Assembly: GCF_000828085.3 (NCBI RefSeq)
Contig: NZ_JXCA02000027.1
Span: forward strand, 337,273-401,272
Direction: 5' to 3'
DNA length: 64,000 nt
Source of the DNA: Scytonema tolypothrichoides VB-61278
Lineage (GTDB): Bacteria; Cyanobacteriota; Cyanobacteriia; Cyanobacteriales; Nostocaceae
The notes beneath the pieces are model-generated. The model made no database searches, was not told the origin of the DNA, and worked only from the letters and a program-made list of their open reading frames with translations. The number at the start of each line of letters is the position of its first letter. Position 1 is the first letter of the stretch. This document shows, in pieces, positions 42,398 to 50,830 of the stretch. A program made the position numbers and the translations under genes.

Positions 42398-43213
42398 TCA
42401 AAATCTTAGATAACTATTCTCGCCCAAGAAACTTGTTATTTTGTTTGGAACGATATGCTTTGCTATCGCACTCACCCCCTGTGTCCAAGGATGATTCGGA
42501 TAGCGCAGACTGAAAACATCACTGCTACCCAATTGAAACATCTCTTCACAAACAGGTAGAATGCTAGCCACAGTTGTGTTGTAAGTTCTTTGCATCTGTT
42601 GCCCTAAAGCCTGAAAGTTGATTGTTGGCAGTGCCTTGTTCACAACCAGCAGCATTTTAGGCACCTCTAATTTGCGAGCAACATCTACAGTGACTGCTGT
42701 ACCCTGGTAGTCCTGGTGGTCTGGACGCAAAATAATAACTAGGACATTGGAAAGAATGATAGAAAGCAAAGTCTCTTCGTTAATACCAGGGTGAGTATCA
42801 ATGAACAAGTAATCTAGTTTAAAACGGTTGATGAGATTGCGGAAGCCCTCGTTGAGCAGGCGTGCGTCGTATCCCTCACGCAGTATCCGGGATATCTCAC
42901 CAGTTTTGATGCTGGAGGGAATCAGGTAAATACTACCTCTCATCCCAGCATTTTTGTGGCTCATCTTAAGAAGTGGAGTCACGTCGTAGGCAGCATTTTC
43001 AATAGCACAGCGTCCCCACAGATAATCGTTCAGGGTATAGCCTATCTTTTCCTCATTCAGACCAAAAAGGACGTGGATTCCAGGTGATTGGATGTCGGTA
43101 TCGACAATGCCAACCCGTTGACCAGAACGAGCGATGATAGTTGCTAGATTAGCAGTTACGTTTGATTTACCAGTTCCACCACGGAATGAATGAATGGATA
43201 CAACTTTAGACAT
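42398..43213 (-). CDS. MinD/ParA-family ATPase
   Basis: 271 residues. The deviant Walker A reads HSFRGGTGKSNVTANLATIIA, with Arg-Gly-Gly instead of the usual Lys-Gly-Gly at the start and Ser after the Lys. The Asp of the A' motif is in GIVDTDIQSPGIHVLFG, and LFIDTHPGINEETLL is the Walker B region. C-terminal basic residues may contact a membrane or partner. ATPases of this type position or switch partner complexes. It is 117 bases downstream of the haem-motif HAMP sensor on the same strand, so a functional link is likely. A copy of its last 23 codons is found at 40267-40338. Confidence 0.88.
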   Translation of the reverse strand: MSKVVSIHSFRGGTGKSNVTANLATIIARSGQRVGIVDTDIQSPGIHVLFGLNEEKIGYTLNDYLWGRCAIENAAYDVTPLLKMSHKNAGMRGSIYLIPSSIKTGEISRILREGYDARLLNEGFRNLINRFKLDYLFIDTHPGINEETLLSIILSNVLVIILRPDHQDYQGTAVTVDVARKLEVPKMLLVVNKALPTINFQALGQQMQRTYNTTVASILPVCEEMFQLGSSDVFSLRYPNHPWTQGVSAIAKHIVPNKITSFLGENSYLRF

Positions 43214-43236
43214 AATGTATTCCTAATAGTAGTAAA

Positions 43237-43292
43237 CAGTGACCAGTGACCAGTGACCAGTGAACAGTGATAACTGGTAACTGATAACTGAT
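43237..43292. repeat. Heptanucleotide tandem repeat (STRR type)
   Basis: Eight consecutive 7-base units: CAGTGAC three times, then CAGTGAA, CAGTGAT, AACTGGT and AACTGAT twice. It lies between the sensor and the MinD-like gene. STRR elements like this are typical of heterocystous cyanobacteria. Confidence 0.85.
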
Positions 43293-43330
43293 ACTGCGCT
43301 TCCTTGATGCAGGTCAAATGAAATAAAAAT

Positions 43331-44395
43331 TCACGAGTCGGGTTCTGCCCATTTTTTTCTAATTTCTTTTGCCTGTACACTTAAATTTTGAAAGTATTCC
43401 GCATCAACAATTTCAGCCACTTGACGAGCTTTCTTAGTTTCATCAATCTGGATGCAGAGTTCTTGCATCTGTTTTTTCAAGCGTTGTTCACGAGTGTAGA
43501 CTTGGTGAACCATTCTTAGGAAAATCTGTCCCAACTGTCCTAACTCGTCATTGCGACGCGCGATCGCCACTAAACTTCTAAGTTCATACTTCTCATTCCG
43601 ATCATAAACAAACGTATCAGTGCTAATTTTTTGAGCCAGTTGAGCCATTGGTTTAAGGGGCTGGAGAACGTTTCGCTTCAGCAAATAATTAAATGCAAGA
43701 ATCACCAGGGTAAAAATACCGATAAAAATTGCGATAAATAAGAAAAAAGCCTGAGAAACTCTGTCAAAAACTTCACTGACAGGAAAATAAACAATTTGAG
43801 TAGCAATCACTTCATTGAGTTTCCACCCAAAACCGTTCTCTCTTCCATAGGTTTCTAAATGATTTTTCGGGGCTGTTTCTGGAGTGCCATGACAGCGAAG
43901 ACAGCTTGAATCTTGAACAGTAAAAGGACGGGCGCTATAAAATAATTTATCTGTAGACAGATTCCGAAAACCTGATAAGGTTTTCAACCTTGGTTCATTA
44001 CGAAATCTCTCTATAAGTTGGGTTTCAAACTCGTCAGCTTTATCCCTTATATTTGTCGGGTTGAGTGTAGCGTCTTTGTAAAAGTAATCTCTATATTCTT
44101 TGTTTGTGCGTAGATTTTCAAAAACCTCTCTGGCTGCAAAACTTGGTATAGTTTCGGGAATGAAATTTTGTTGAGTTTCCAGGTTAGGTGCGACGAGAGT
44201 AGTTACGTGGATCGCAGTATAATCTCTGACTGAATTAATCATTTGTATAAGAAGCTGCCCTCGATAGTTTATTTCATCTTCAGCTCTATGCTCAAGTGCT
44301 TTAGATAAAGCAAAACTACTCATTAAGATAGCGCTTATAAAAACTAGCGAAAGGAGTAACGTAAATTTAGTAGCCAGTTTCAAATGAACTATCAT
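43331..44395 (-). CDS. Tll0287-like (DUF3365) sensor protein with CxxCH and HAMP domain
   Basis: 354 residues. TM1 spans about 10-32. A periplasmic domain of about 180 residues has DSSCLRCHGTPE, a CxxCH haem c motif (Cys165, Cys168, His169), placed like the Tll0287/DUF3365 haem-PAS proteins. TM2 at about 215-238 is followed by a HAMP-like segment (RNVLQPLKPMAQLAQKIS) and a coiled coil to the end. There is no kinase domain, so output goes through another protein; the MinD-like ATPase downstream is a candidate. It may sense redox, NO or oxygen through the haem (inference). Confidence 0.87.
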   Translation of the reverse strand: MIVHLKLATKFTLLLSLVFISAILMSSFALSKALEHRAEDEINYRGQLLIQMINSVRDYTAIHVTTLVAPNLETQQNFIPETIPSFAAREVFENLRTNKEYRDYFYKDATLNPTNIRDKADEFETQLIERFRNEPRLKTLSGFRNLSTDKLFYSARPFTVQDSSCLRCHGTPETAPKNHLETYGRENGFGWKLNEVIATQIVYFPVSEVFDRVSQAFFLFIAIFIGIFTLVILAFNYLLKRNVLQPLKPMAQLAQKISTDTFVYDRNEKYELRSLVAIARRNDELGQLGQIFLRMVHQVYTREQRLKKQMQELCIQIDETKKARQVAEIVDAEYFQNLSVQAKEIRKKWAEPDS

Positions 44396-44829
44396 AGCTT
44401 TTCTTGTTTTTATCTATAGAAAAATGTCCTACCGAAGTACAGCTAAGTGATAGCTTCTATGAGATAAAATTTCAAAAAATCAGTGAACAGTAAGCACTGT
44501 TTTAATATTATTTTTTCCGTTCGATGGTGACAAAAGTCTTTTTTGATACCGTTTTATATTTTTCTAAACTGTATTAATCGTAAAAATTAAACTAGTAACA
44601 AACATCTGAAAAACGTCTAGAATCTTATAACCAAATAGATACATTCCTTTTGACTAAAGTGAAAATAATAAGTAAAAATAGCTACGACTAAAGTCAAAAT
44701 AAGTCACAGTTACGACAGCGCTTTTCAAATCATTTGACAGACTTTCAAAATTCGCTTTCCCTCACCTTGACTCTCCAGTATGCTGGAGACTTTACGATGA
44801 AAATAGTTCATCACAGGAAGATTAAAATC
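44396..44829. other. 434-base divergent region before the copper operon
   Basis: AT-rich spacer; the only clear element is the MerR-type promoter at 44767-44797. No gene is seen. An ATG at 44734 in the HMA frame lies upstream of that promoter and cannot be the start. Confidence 0.65.
44767..44797 (+). promoter_or_regulatory. MerR/CueR-type promoter of the copper operon
   Basis: TTGACT (-35, 44767-44772), then a 19-base spacer containing the palindrome CTCCAGTATGCTGGAG (44773-44788), then TTACGA (-10, 44792-44797). The long 19-bp spacer and the CTCCAG...CTGGAG dyad are the mark of MerR-family activation. It lies 33 bases before the HMA start at 44830. Confidence 0.9.
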
Positions 44830-45024
44830 ATGACATTACAACTCAAAGTTCCCAACATGGCGTGTTCAGCTTGTGCAGAAACTATTACAAAAGCTGTCAA
44901 AGCAGTTGATCCAACCGCAACAGTGCAAGCTGATCCCAAAACTAAGTTGGTCAGCATTGAGACTCAAGCTTCACAAACGGTTGTGAAACAAGCAATTACC
45001 GACGCGGGTTACTCCGTTACTTAG
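44830..45024 (+). CDS. Heavy-metal-associated (HMA) copper chaperone
   Basis: 64 residues from ATG at 44830 (MTLQLKVPNMACSACAETIT), with AGGA about 12 bases upstream. One HMA fold holds the metal-binding MACSAC loop (Cys12 and Cys15) and ends in GYSVT. It would carry Cu(I) to the P-type ATPase encoded next. The promoter is MerR-type. A disrupted second copy lies at 49535. Confidence 0.92.
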   Translation: MTLQLKVPNMACSACAETITKAVKAVDPTATVQADPKTKLVSIETQASQTVVKQAITDAGYSVT

Positions 45025-45073
45025 TTGCCGAATTCCCAAGACCGAATACTAGTGCGTGTCAAGGAGTCACTCA

Positions 45074-47338
45074 ATGGAAAACACAAATCTGAAACTGCGG
45101 GGCATGAGTTGTGCCTCTTGCGCTAAAATCGTAGAAGATGCGATTAACTCCGTCAGGGGTGTGAATGAGTGTAGTGTAAACTTTGGGGCAGAGCAAGCTA
45201 CTGTCACTTATGACCCCAGAAAAACTAACCCAGAAGCAATTTGTGATGCGGTAGATGCGGTGGGATACTCTGCTCAACCGATTCAAGATGATGATTTATT
45301 TACTGCAGACGATGATGATACAGAACAGCAGGCACGCCAAGCTGAAAATCGAGCGTTAGTCAGAAAAGTTTGGGTTGGCGGCATTATCAGCGCTATTCTC
45401 GTCATTGGTTCGCTACCGATGATGACGGGATTATCCATTCCCTTTATTCCCATGTGGATGCATAATCCTTGGTTACAGCTTGTGCTGGCGACTCCAGTCT
45501 TGTTCTGGTGTGGTTCATCCTTTTTTATCAATGCCTGGAAAGCCCTGAAACGTCACGCGGCAACAATGGATACTTTGGTGGCGATTGGTACTCTTGCCGC
45601 TTATCTTTATTCCCTCTTCCCCACCTTCTTGCCTGGGTTTTTCACTCACCAAGGATTACCAGCTGATGTGTACTACGAAGCTGCTGTAGTGATCATCACT
45701 TTGATCTTGCTGGGACGACTGCTTGAAAATCGTGCCAAAGGACAAACTTCTGAAGCAATTCGTAAGTTGATGGGTTTGCAAGCAAAGACTGCTCGTGTGA
45801 TTCGTGACGGCAAAGAAGTTGACATTCCCATTGCCCAAGTGATGAAAGGTGATGTGATTCTCGTACGTCCAGGTGAAAAGATTCCAGTGGATGGCGAGAT
45901 TATTGATGGTTCCTCAACTATCGATGAGGCAATGGTCACGGGTGAAAGTCTTCCTGTGAAGAAGCAACCAGGTGATGAAGTTATCGGAGCCACGATTAAC
46001 AAAACTGGTAGCTTCAAATTCCGAGCGACACGAGTGGGTAAAGATACATTCTTGGCGCAGATTGTCAAGTTAGTCCAACAAGCCCAAGGTTCAAAAGCAC
46101 CAATTCAGCGATTAGCTGACCAAGTGACTGGATGGTTTGTGCCTGCTGTCATTGCCATTGCGATCGCCACTTTCATCATCTGGTACAACGTCATGGGCAA
46201 TGTGACAATGGCACTGATTACCACTGTAGGTGTGTTAATTATTGCTTGCCCATGCGCCCTTGGCTTGGCAACGCCGACTTCTATCATGGTGGGAACAGGT
46301 AAGGGTGCAGAAAATGGTATCCTCATCAAAGGGGCAGAAAGTCTGGAACTCGCGCACAAGCTTCAGACTGTCGTTCTCGACAAAACAGGTACAATCACGC
46401 AAGGTAAGCCTACTGTCACCGATTTTGTAACCGTCAAGGGTACAGCCAATGGCAACGAGCTAAATCTTCTGCGCCTTGCAGCATCTGTTGAACGCAATTC
46501 AGAACATCCTCTTGCGGAAGCTGTTGTGAATTATGCAAAATCTCAAGGTGGGGAATTGACGGATGCACAGGAGTTTGAAGCGATTGCTGGTAGTGGTGTG
46601 CAAGGGTATGTGTCAAATCAATGGATACAAATTGGCACCCACCGTTGGATGAACGAGTTAGGCATTGATACAAGTGCATTGCAGGAACATTGGGATCGTT
46701 TGGAGTATCTCGGTAAAACGGTTATCTGGATTGCAGTCAATAGCAAAGTCCAAGGGATTATGGGCATTGCCGATGCAGTGAAACCGTCTTCTGTGAACGC
46801 GATTCGTACATTGCAGAAAATGGGATTGGAAGTCGTCATGTTGACTGGAGACAATCACCGCACAGCCGAAGTGATTGCCCGTGAAGTGGGTATCAAGCGA
46901 GTCTTTGCTGAAGTTCGCCCGGAACAGAAAGCCGAGACTGTTGAGAAACTTCAGTCGGAAGGTAAGATTGTCGCAATGGTGGGGGATGGTATCAATGATG
47001 CACCAGCGCTGGCTCAAGCCGATGTCGGGATGGCAATTGGAACAGGAACAGATGTGGCGATCGCAGCGAGTGACATCACCCTGATCTCTGGCGATTTACA
47101 AGGTATTGTCACCGCTATTCAACTCTCTCGTGCCACGATTCGCAACATTCGTCAGAATCTCTTCTTTGCCTTTATTTATAACGTCGCTGGTATTCCAATT
47201 GCAGCAGGAATTCTTTTCCCCTTCTTTGGTTGGCTGCTTAGTCCCATCATTGCAGGTGCAGCAATGGCGTTTAGTTCTGTCTCTGTAGTCACGAATGCGC
47301 TGCGTTTGCGTAACTTCCAACCTAAAACAATTGGTTGA
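45074..47338 (+). CDS. copA: Copper-translocating P-type ATPase
   Basis: 754 residues from ATG at 45074, which has AAGGAG at 8 bases. An N-terminal HMA domain ([13 protein letters not shown], Cys13/Cys16) is followed by eight membrane helices. TM6 has the Cu(I) motif [14 protein letters not shown]; phospho-Asp is in [13 protein letters not shown], then [10 protein letters not shown] (the HP locus), [14 protein letters not shown] and [17 protein letters not shown]. It belongs to the P1B-1 class and pumps Cu(I) out of the cytoplasm, or into thylakoids for PacS-like members; direction cannot be told from sequence. It is 49 bases after the HMA chaperone gene in the same operon. Confidence 0.95.
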   Translation: MENTNLKLRGMSCASCAKIVEDAINSVRGVNECSVNFGAEQATVTYDPRKTNPEAICDAVDAVGYSAQPIQDDDLFTADDDDTEQQARQAENRALVRKVWVGGIISAILVIGSLPMMTGLSIPFIPMWMHNPWLQLVLATPVLFWCGSSFFINAWKALKRHAATMDTLVAIGTLAAYLYSLFPTFLPGFFTHQGLPADVYYEAAVVIITLILLGRLLENRAKGQTSEAIRKLMGLQAKTARVIRDGKEVDIPIAQVMKGDVILVRPGEKIPVDGEIIDGSSTIDEAMVTGESLPVKKQPGDEVIGATINKTGSFKFRATRVGKDTFLAQIVKLVQQAQGSKAPIQRLADQVTGWFVPAVIAIAIATFIIWYNVMGNVTMALITTVGVLIIACPCALGLATPTSIMVGTGKGAENGILIKGAESLELAHKLQTVVLDKTGTITQGKPTVTDFVTVKGTANGNELNLLRLAASVERNSEHPLAEAVVNYAKSQGGELTDAQEFEAIAGSGVQGYVSNQWIQIGTHRWMNELGIDTSALQEHWDRLEYLGKTVIWIAVNSKVQGIMGIADAVKPSSVNAIRTLQKMGLEVVMLTGDNHRTAEVIAREVGIKRVFAEVRPEQKAETVEKLQSEGKIVAMVGDGINDAPALAQADVGMAIGTGTDVAIAASDITLISGDLQGIVTAIQLSRATIRNIRQNLFFAFIYNVAGIPIAAGILFPFFGWLLSPIIAGAAMAFSSVSVVTNALRLRNFQPKTIG

Positions 47339-47361
47339 ATAAATCACAAGGAGTATGAACG

Positions 47362-47442
47362 ATGCTTAAAAAAGTAACATTCTTCGCAACTTTGGCAGGA
47401 TTTGGATTTTTACTCGGAGCTATTTCTGGTGCATTAGCGTAG
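47362..47442 (+). CDS. 26-residue hydrophobic small ORF
   Basis: ATG at 47362, preceded by AAGGAG at 47348, codes for a 26-residue peptide: MLKKVTFFATLAGFGFLLG and then AISGALA. It has two lysines at the N terminus followed by one hydrophobic span, and looks like a single-pass membrane peptide or an isolated signal peptide. It lies in the copper operon between the P-type ATPase and the cupredoxin. Good ribosome site and position support expression; function is unknown. Confidence 0.55.
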   Translation: MLKKVTFFATLAGFGFLLGAISGALA

Positions 47443-47484
47443 CTTGCAATCTAGTTACATTCGCGCTAGGGAGACGTTTAAATC

Positions 47485-48012
47485 ATGAACAAAATAGCAA
47501 TAGCAATCATTGGCAATGTTGTGAGTTTGGGATTGGTGTTTGGAATTGCTTCTAACAAAGCAATTGCACAAATGTCCCACGAACAGATGCAACCATCTCA
47601 AACAAAGCAAACAAGTCAGTTCCGTCGCATCGAACAACCCCTATGGGCAAAAGGTGTCGTGACTGCTGGCGGATTAGGATTGATCGGACTGGAGTTATGG
47701 TGGTTTTTGTTGAGTAAGCCAAAATCGCAAAAAGCACAATCAAAGCAGGGCGTTCAGGAGGTAACAATTACTGTTGATGGTGGGTATGAACCAAGCCAAG
47801 TTGTAGTTAATGCTCTTCAAAGAGTGCGGCTCAACTTCTACCGCAAAGACCCCAGCAGTTGTCTTGAAGAAATCCGATTTCCTGATTTCCACATAGCCCA
47901 AGAGCTACCCTTGAACCAAGTTACTCCCATTGAGTTTACTCCCAACCAACCAGGAACCTACACCTTTACCTGCGGCATGAATATGTTTCGCGGTGTCTTG
48001 GAGGTTAGGTAG
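47485..48012 (+). CDS. Membrane-anchored cupredoxin-domain protein
   Basis: 175 residues. The N-terminal signal region (AIAIIGNVVSLGLVFGIAS) is followed by a Met/His-rich stretch (MSHEQMQPSQ) and a second hydrophobic helix at about 56-77. The cupredoxin domain at about 90-175 (VQEVTITVDGGYEPSQVVVN) has candidate copper ligands Cys in SSCLEEI, His in DFHIAQ, and Cys and Met in YTFTCGMNMFRG. It probably binds copper in the periplasm or at the membrane and helps the P-type ATPase. It lies in the copper operon. Confidence 0.85.
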   Translation: MNKIAIAIIGNVVSLGLVFGIASNKAIAQMSHEQMQPSQTKQTSQFRRIEQPLWAKGVVTAGGLGLIGLELWWFLLSKPKSQKAQSKQGVQEVTITVDGGYEPSQVVVNALQRVRLNFYRKDPSSCLEEIRFPDFHIAQELPLNQVTPIEFTPNQPGTYTFTCGMNMFRGVLEVR

Positions 48013-48106
48013 CGCGCAGAATAGGGGAATTTCCCCCACTCGCTGTTACCTAACCCCTTCGCGGTGAAAGCAGGCGAAAATAGTTAATTTTAGAGGATTT
48101 AGAATC

Positions 48107-48727
48107 ATGGGGTTTTACTCACAGGTTATTTTACCGCGCTTTTTAGATTGGAGCTTATCAGACCCAAATTTAGCCAAATACCGTCAGGAACTACTCGCAG
48201 ATGTCCAAGGAGAAGTTCTAGAAATTGGTTTTGGAACTGGATTAAATCTCGCCTTCTATCCTCCACATATTCATAAAATTACCACTGTAGATGCAAATCC
48301 TGGTATGAATGCTTTTGCCAAAAAGCGTATTAGTAACTCAAATATAACAGTTGAGCAATTAATGCTATCGAGTGAAAATTTACCAATATCAAATAATACT
48401 TTTGATAGCGTTGTCAGTACTTTTACATTATGCAGCATTGCCAATGTAGAGCAAGCACTTCAAGAAATTTACCGCATCCTCAAACGAGGTGGTAGGTTTT
48501 TCTTTTTGGAACATGGGTTAAGCGATAAATCTAACATACAGCTTTGGCAACATCGGCTAACACCTATTCAAAAAGTAATAGCGGATGGATGTCATCTCAA
48601 TCGAAACATTCGGGAATTGGTAGAAGAGCAATTTGATGATATTGAACTTAAGCAATTTACACCTGAAAAAATGCCAGATATTACGGCTCATCTATATAAA
48701 GGAATCGCAACTAAGAGCGCAGCATGA
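48107..48727 (+). CDS. Class I SAM-dependent methyltransferase
   Basis: 206 residues. The SAM site is EVLEIGFGTGLNLAFYPPH (motif I, about 37-55), then ITTVDANPG and the later SVVSTFTLCSI and LKRGGRFFFLEHG. It resembles the Methyltransf_11 group in copper or arsenic operons. The substrate is unknown and activity on metals is not shown. It lies 94 bases after the cupredoxin gene and upstream of merR, in the same direction. Confidence 0.88.
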   Translation: MGFYSQVILPRFLDWSLSDPNLAKYRQELLADVQGEVLEIGFGTGLNLAFYPPHIHKITTVDANPGMNAFAKKRISNSNITVEQLMLSSENLPISNNTFDSVVSTFTLCSIANVEQALQEIYRILKRGGRFFFLEHGLSDKSNIQLWQHRLTPIQKVIADGCHLNRNIRELVEEQFDDIELKQFTPEKMPDITAHLYKGIATKSAA

Positions 48728-48791
48728 ATGATACCGATAAAAAATGCCAATTACTTGACAAGCAAAAGTGAATAATTTGACGTTTCGTCTG

Positions 48792-48815
48792 AACCCTTTA
48801 GTTAACTAGAGGGTT
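48792..48815. promoter_or_regulatory. Palindromic operator of merR
   Basis: AACCCTTTAGTT (48792-48803) and AACTAGAGGGTT (48804-48815) are 12-bp inverted arms with one mismatch. Aligned with the 44767 promoter, it gives CTGAAC, a 19-base spacer and TTTATG. The -10 would then overlap the in-frame ATG at 48817, so transcription starts downstream of it. Confidence 0.65.
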
Positions 48816-48864
48816 TATGACAAATAAAGCTAATATAAGAGGTTTAGCGAGGGAACTGTTAAAT

Positions 48865-49341
48865 ATGTTACTCAAAGAACAGGGAAAACAAATTGGTGTT
48901 GTTGCTAAAGAAAGTGGTGTGCCGATTAAAACAATTCGTTACTACGAAGAACTGGGCTTGCTCAAGGCTTCGGATCGAACTGAGGGTGGATTTCGATTAT
49001 TCAACTCAAATGTTTTTACCCGCCTAAGCTTTATCAAGCGTGCCCAGAGCCTTGGATTAAGCTTGTTAGAGATTAAAGAGTTGCTAGATGTGCATGACCA
49101 AGGGGATTTACCCTGCGACCACATCAAAGCAAAACTGAATGATAAAGTTACAGCAATCGAATACCAAATTGAACAGCTACAGGTCTTGAAGTTAGAGTTA
49201 GAAGGACTACTTTCAGGCTGGCAAGCTGTTTCTGAAATACCTGAAAGTACTATCTGTCCAATTATTGAACAAGCGATCACTGACACACATAGTGATGAAA
49301 AATCTAGCTTAGACTTAACCTTTTTGAGACACGAAAACTAA
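48865..49341 (+). CDS. MerR-family metal-responsive regulator
   Basis: 158 residues. I chose ATG at 48865 (MLLKEQGKQIGVVAKESGVP) rather than 48817 because the palindromic operator and its likely -10 overlap the earlier codon. The helix-turn-helix is IGVVAKESGVPIKTIRYYEELGLL, followed by a winged segment (SDRTEGGFRLF) and a long dimer helix. Candidate metal ligands are Cys in DLPCDHIKAKL and Cys in STICPIIEQA. It likely activates the CTCCAG-type promoters at 44767 and 49424. Copper is the most likely ligand from context (inference). Confidence 0.9.
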   Translation: MLLKEQGKQIGVVAKESGVPIKTIRYYEELGLLKASDRTEGGFRLFNSNVFTRLSFIKRAQSLGLSLLEIKELLDVHDQGDLPCDHIKAKLNDKVTAIEYQIEQLQVLKLELEGLLSGWQAVSEIPESTICPIIEQAITDTHSDEKSSLDLTFLRHEN

Positions 49342-49423
49342 CTTTTTGTCCTCTGAGTATCTTTACTGACTGTCTATGGCGCGAACGGTGAGACCAAACA
49401 TTCAAAATTTTTTTACATCCCCC

Positions 49424-49454
49424 TTGACTCTCCAGTTAAATAGAGGATTTAAGG
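49424..49454 (+). promoter_or_regulatory. Second MerR-type promoter
   Basis: TTGACT (49424-49429), a 19-base spacer with CTCCAGTTAAATAGAGGAT (half of the dyad conserved), and TTAAGG (49449-49454). It has the same plan as the promoter at 44767. It would drive the HMA pseudogene and perhaps the downstream lipoprotein and RND genes. Confidence 0.82.
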
Positions 49455-49534
49455 TGATTTTAGATGAGGTGGAGTTATTCAATCACACATCTAACTCCAC
49501 GATAAATTATCTCAAAAAAGGTTATTTACAGCTA

Positions 49535-49782
49535 TGACACTACAACTTAAAGTCCCTAAACTGGTTTGCTCTGCTTGCGCCAAAACTATCACTGAGGCAA
49601 TTAAAAAGGTTGATGCTAACGCTATTGTTCAAGCTGACCCAAAAACGAAATTAATTAACGTAGAAACTCAAGCATCCAGAACAGCGATTGAGACAGCGAT
49701 AGCTAGCCCCTAAGGGGGCGCTGCGCAAACGCTGCTGCGCGGGGCGCAGATCGCGTCGGTAGGCTATCCATCAGCCGCTTAA
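49535..49782 (+). pseudogene. Disrupted HMA copper chaperone
   Basis: From ATG at 49535 the frame reads MTLQLKVPN, then loses one base after AAC (around 49559-49561, where the intact gene has AACATGGCG and this has AACTGGTTT). The next frame continues VCSACAKTITEAIKK and on to ETAIA. There a GC-rich dispersed repeat (about 49703-49757) brings a stop at 49711, and the original end (VGYPSAA, stop) resumes after it. Two independent lesions mark it as dead. It is a paralogue of the HMA gene at 44830. Confidence 0.85.
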
Positions 49783-49874
49783 TTTGTAATTGATTATATT
49801 ACCATCAGCTATTACTTTGTACTCTGCTGATAGCTGATCTACAGAAATTTGCACTATCTTCCAGGTAATGTTTC

Positions 49875-50756
49875 ATGAAAATATTGATGACTGCGCTCGC
49901 GACCACTGCAACTCTATTATTTGCACAAAGTTGCTCGACATCACCTAATGCTCAAGAATCATCAACGGCAGTTTTAGCTCAACAACACAACGATCAGCAT
50001 TCAACACAAGCAGAAAATCACACAGGACATTCAATGAATGATTCAAGTGACACAAAAACAAATGCAGCAATTCAAGCAAAACTTACAGTTCCAGAAACGG
50101 TCGCAGTTAATGATCCTGTCCCATTAATAATTAACGTTCAAGATGCAACAGGGAAACCAATCGACAAGTTTGATGTTTCCCACGAAAAACTCATGCATTT
50201 AATCGTCGTCAGTGATGATCTTCGGTTTTTCGATCATCTGCATCCACGTTATGAAGGCAACGGGCGTTTTACCGTCGAGGCTCAATTACCCCAATCTGGA
50301 GGGTATACACTCTTTAGTGATTACAAACCTAGTGGACAGACTCAGCAAGTCTCGACACTCAAAACCCAAGTTCCAGGTAACAGTTCATCTTCCCCGGATG
50401 TAAACTTCAAGCGTAGTCAAACATTTACCAACACCAAGGTCAATTTAGAGCTGTCTACCGAAACAGTGAAAGCAGGTGAGGAAGTTGCTGTAACGTTCAA
50501 TCTCAAAGGCGCTAATAATCAACCTGTCACCGATTTACAGCCTTACATGGGTGAACGGGGACACTTGGTAATTCTGCGTCAATCCGCCTCACTCACCTCA
50601 GCTGATTATATCCATGCTCATGCAGTAAAAGATACAACTCCCGGACGGGTTCAGTTTATGACCAGCTTTCCCAAAGCAGGACTATATAAGCTTTGGGGAC
50701 AGTTCAATCGCAATGGTAAAATTGTCACAGCTGATTTTTGGGTAAAGGCGAACTAA
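49875..50756 (+). CDS. Predicted periplasmic lipoprotein in a metal/efflux cluster
   Basis: 293 residues. The signal peptide MKILMTALATTATLLFAQSC has Cys20 as a possible lipid site. A His/Ser/Gln-rich linker follows (QQHNDQHSTQAENHTGHSM). Two Ig-like beta domains come next: about 70-155 (LIINVQDATGKPIDKFDV, with LRFFDHLHPRYEGNGRF) and about 190-290 (LELSTETVKAGEEVAVTFNL, with HAHAVKDTTPGR). The DHLHP and HAHAV His pairs and the context suggest metal binding. The fold resembles YtkA/FixH-type domains. It precedes the RND adaptor gene by 74 bases. Confidence 0.72.
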   Translation: MKILMTALATTATLLFAQSCSTSPNAQESSTAVLAQQHNDQHSTQAENHTGHSMNDSSDTKTNAAIQAKLTVPETVAVNDPVPLIINVQDATGKPIDKFDVSHEKLMHLIVVSDDLRFFDHLHPRYEGNGRFTVEAQLPQSGGYTLFSDYKPSGQTQQVSTLKTQVPGNSSSSPDVNFKRSQTFTNTKVNLELSTETVKAGEEVAVTFNLKGANNQPVTDLQPYMGERGHLVILRQSASLTSADYIHAHAVKDTTPGRVQFMTSFPKAGLYKLWGQFNRNGKIVTADFWVKAN

Positions 50757-50830
50757 CAAAGAACTGGTACTACAGTTCTGATGCATTCTGATTTCTCTAG
50801 GTTTTACATCGCTTGAATTGTTGGTGAGTT

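Larger units (their letters stand above)
49342..49874. other. 533-base region with a MerR-type promoter and an HMA pseudogene
   Basis: It holds the MerR-type promoter (49424-49454) and the broken HMA gene (49535-49782). The remainder is spacer leading to the lipoprotein gene. No other gene is seen. Confidence 0.7.

Noticed and set aside
43237-43292. Possible short CRISPR array
   Set aside because: The units are 7 bases with no spacers between them and no cas genes nearby. This is a heptamer tandem repeat.
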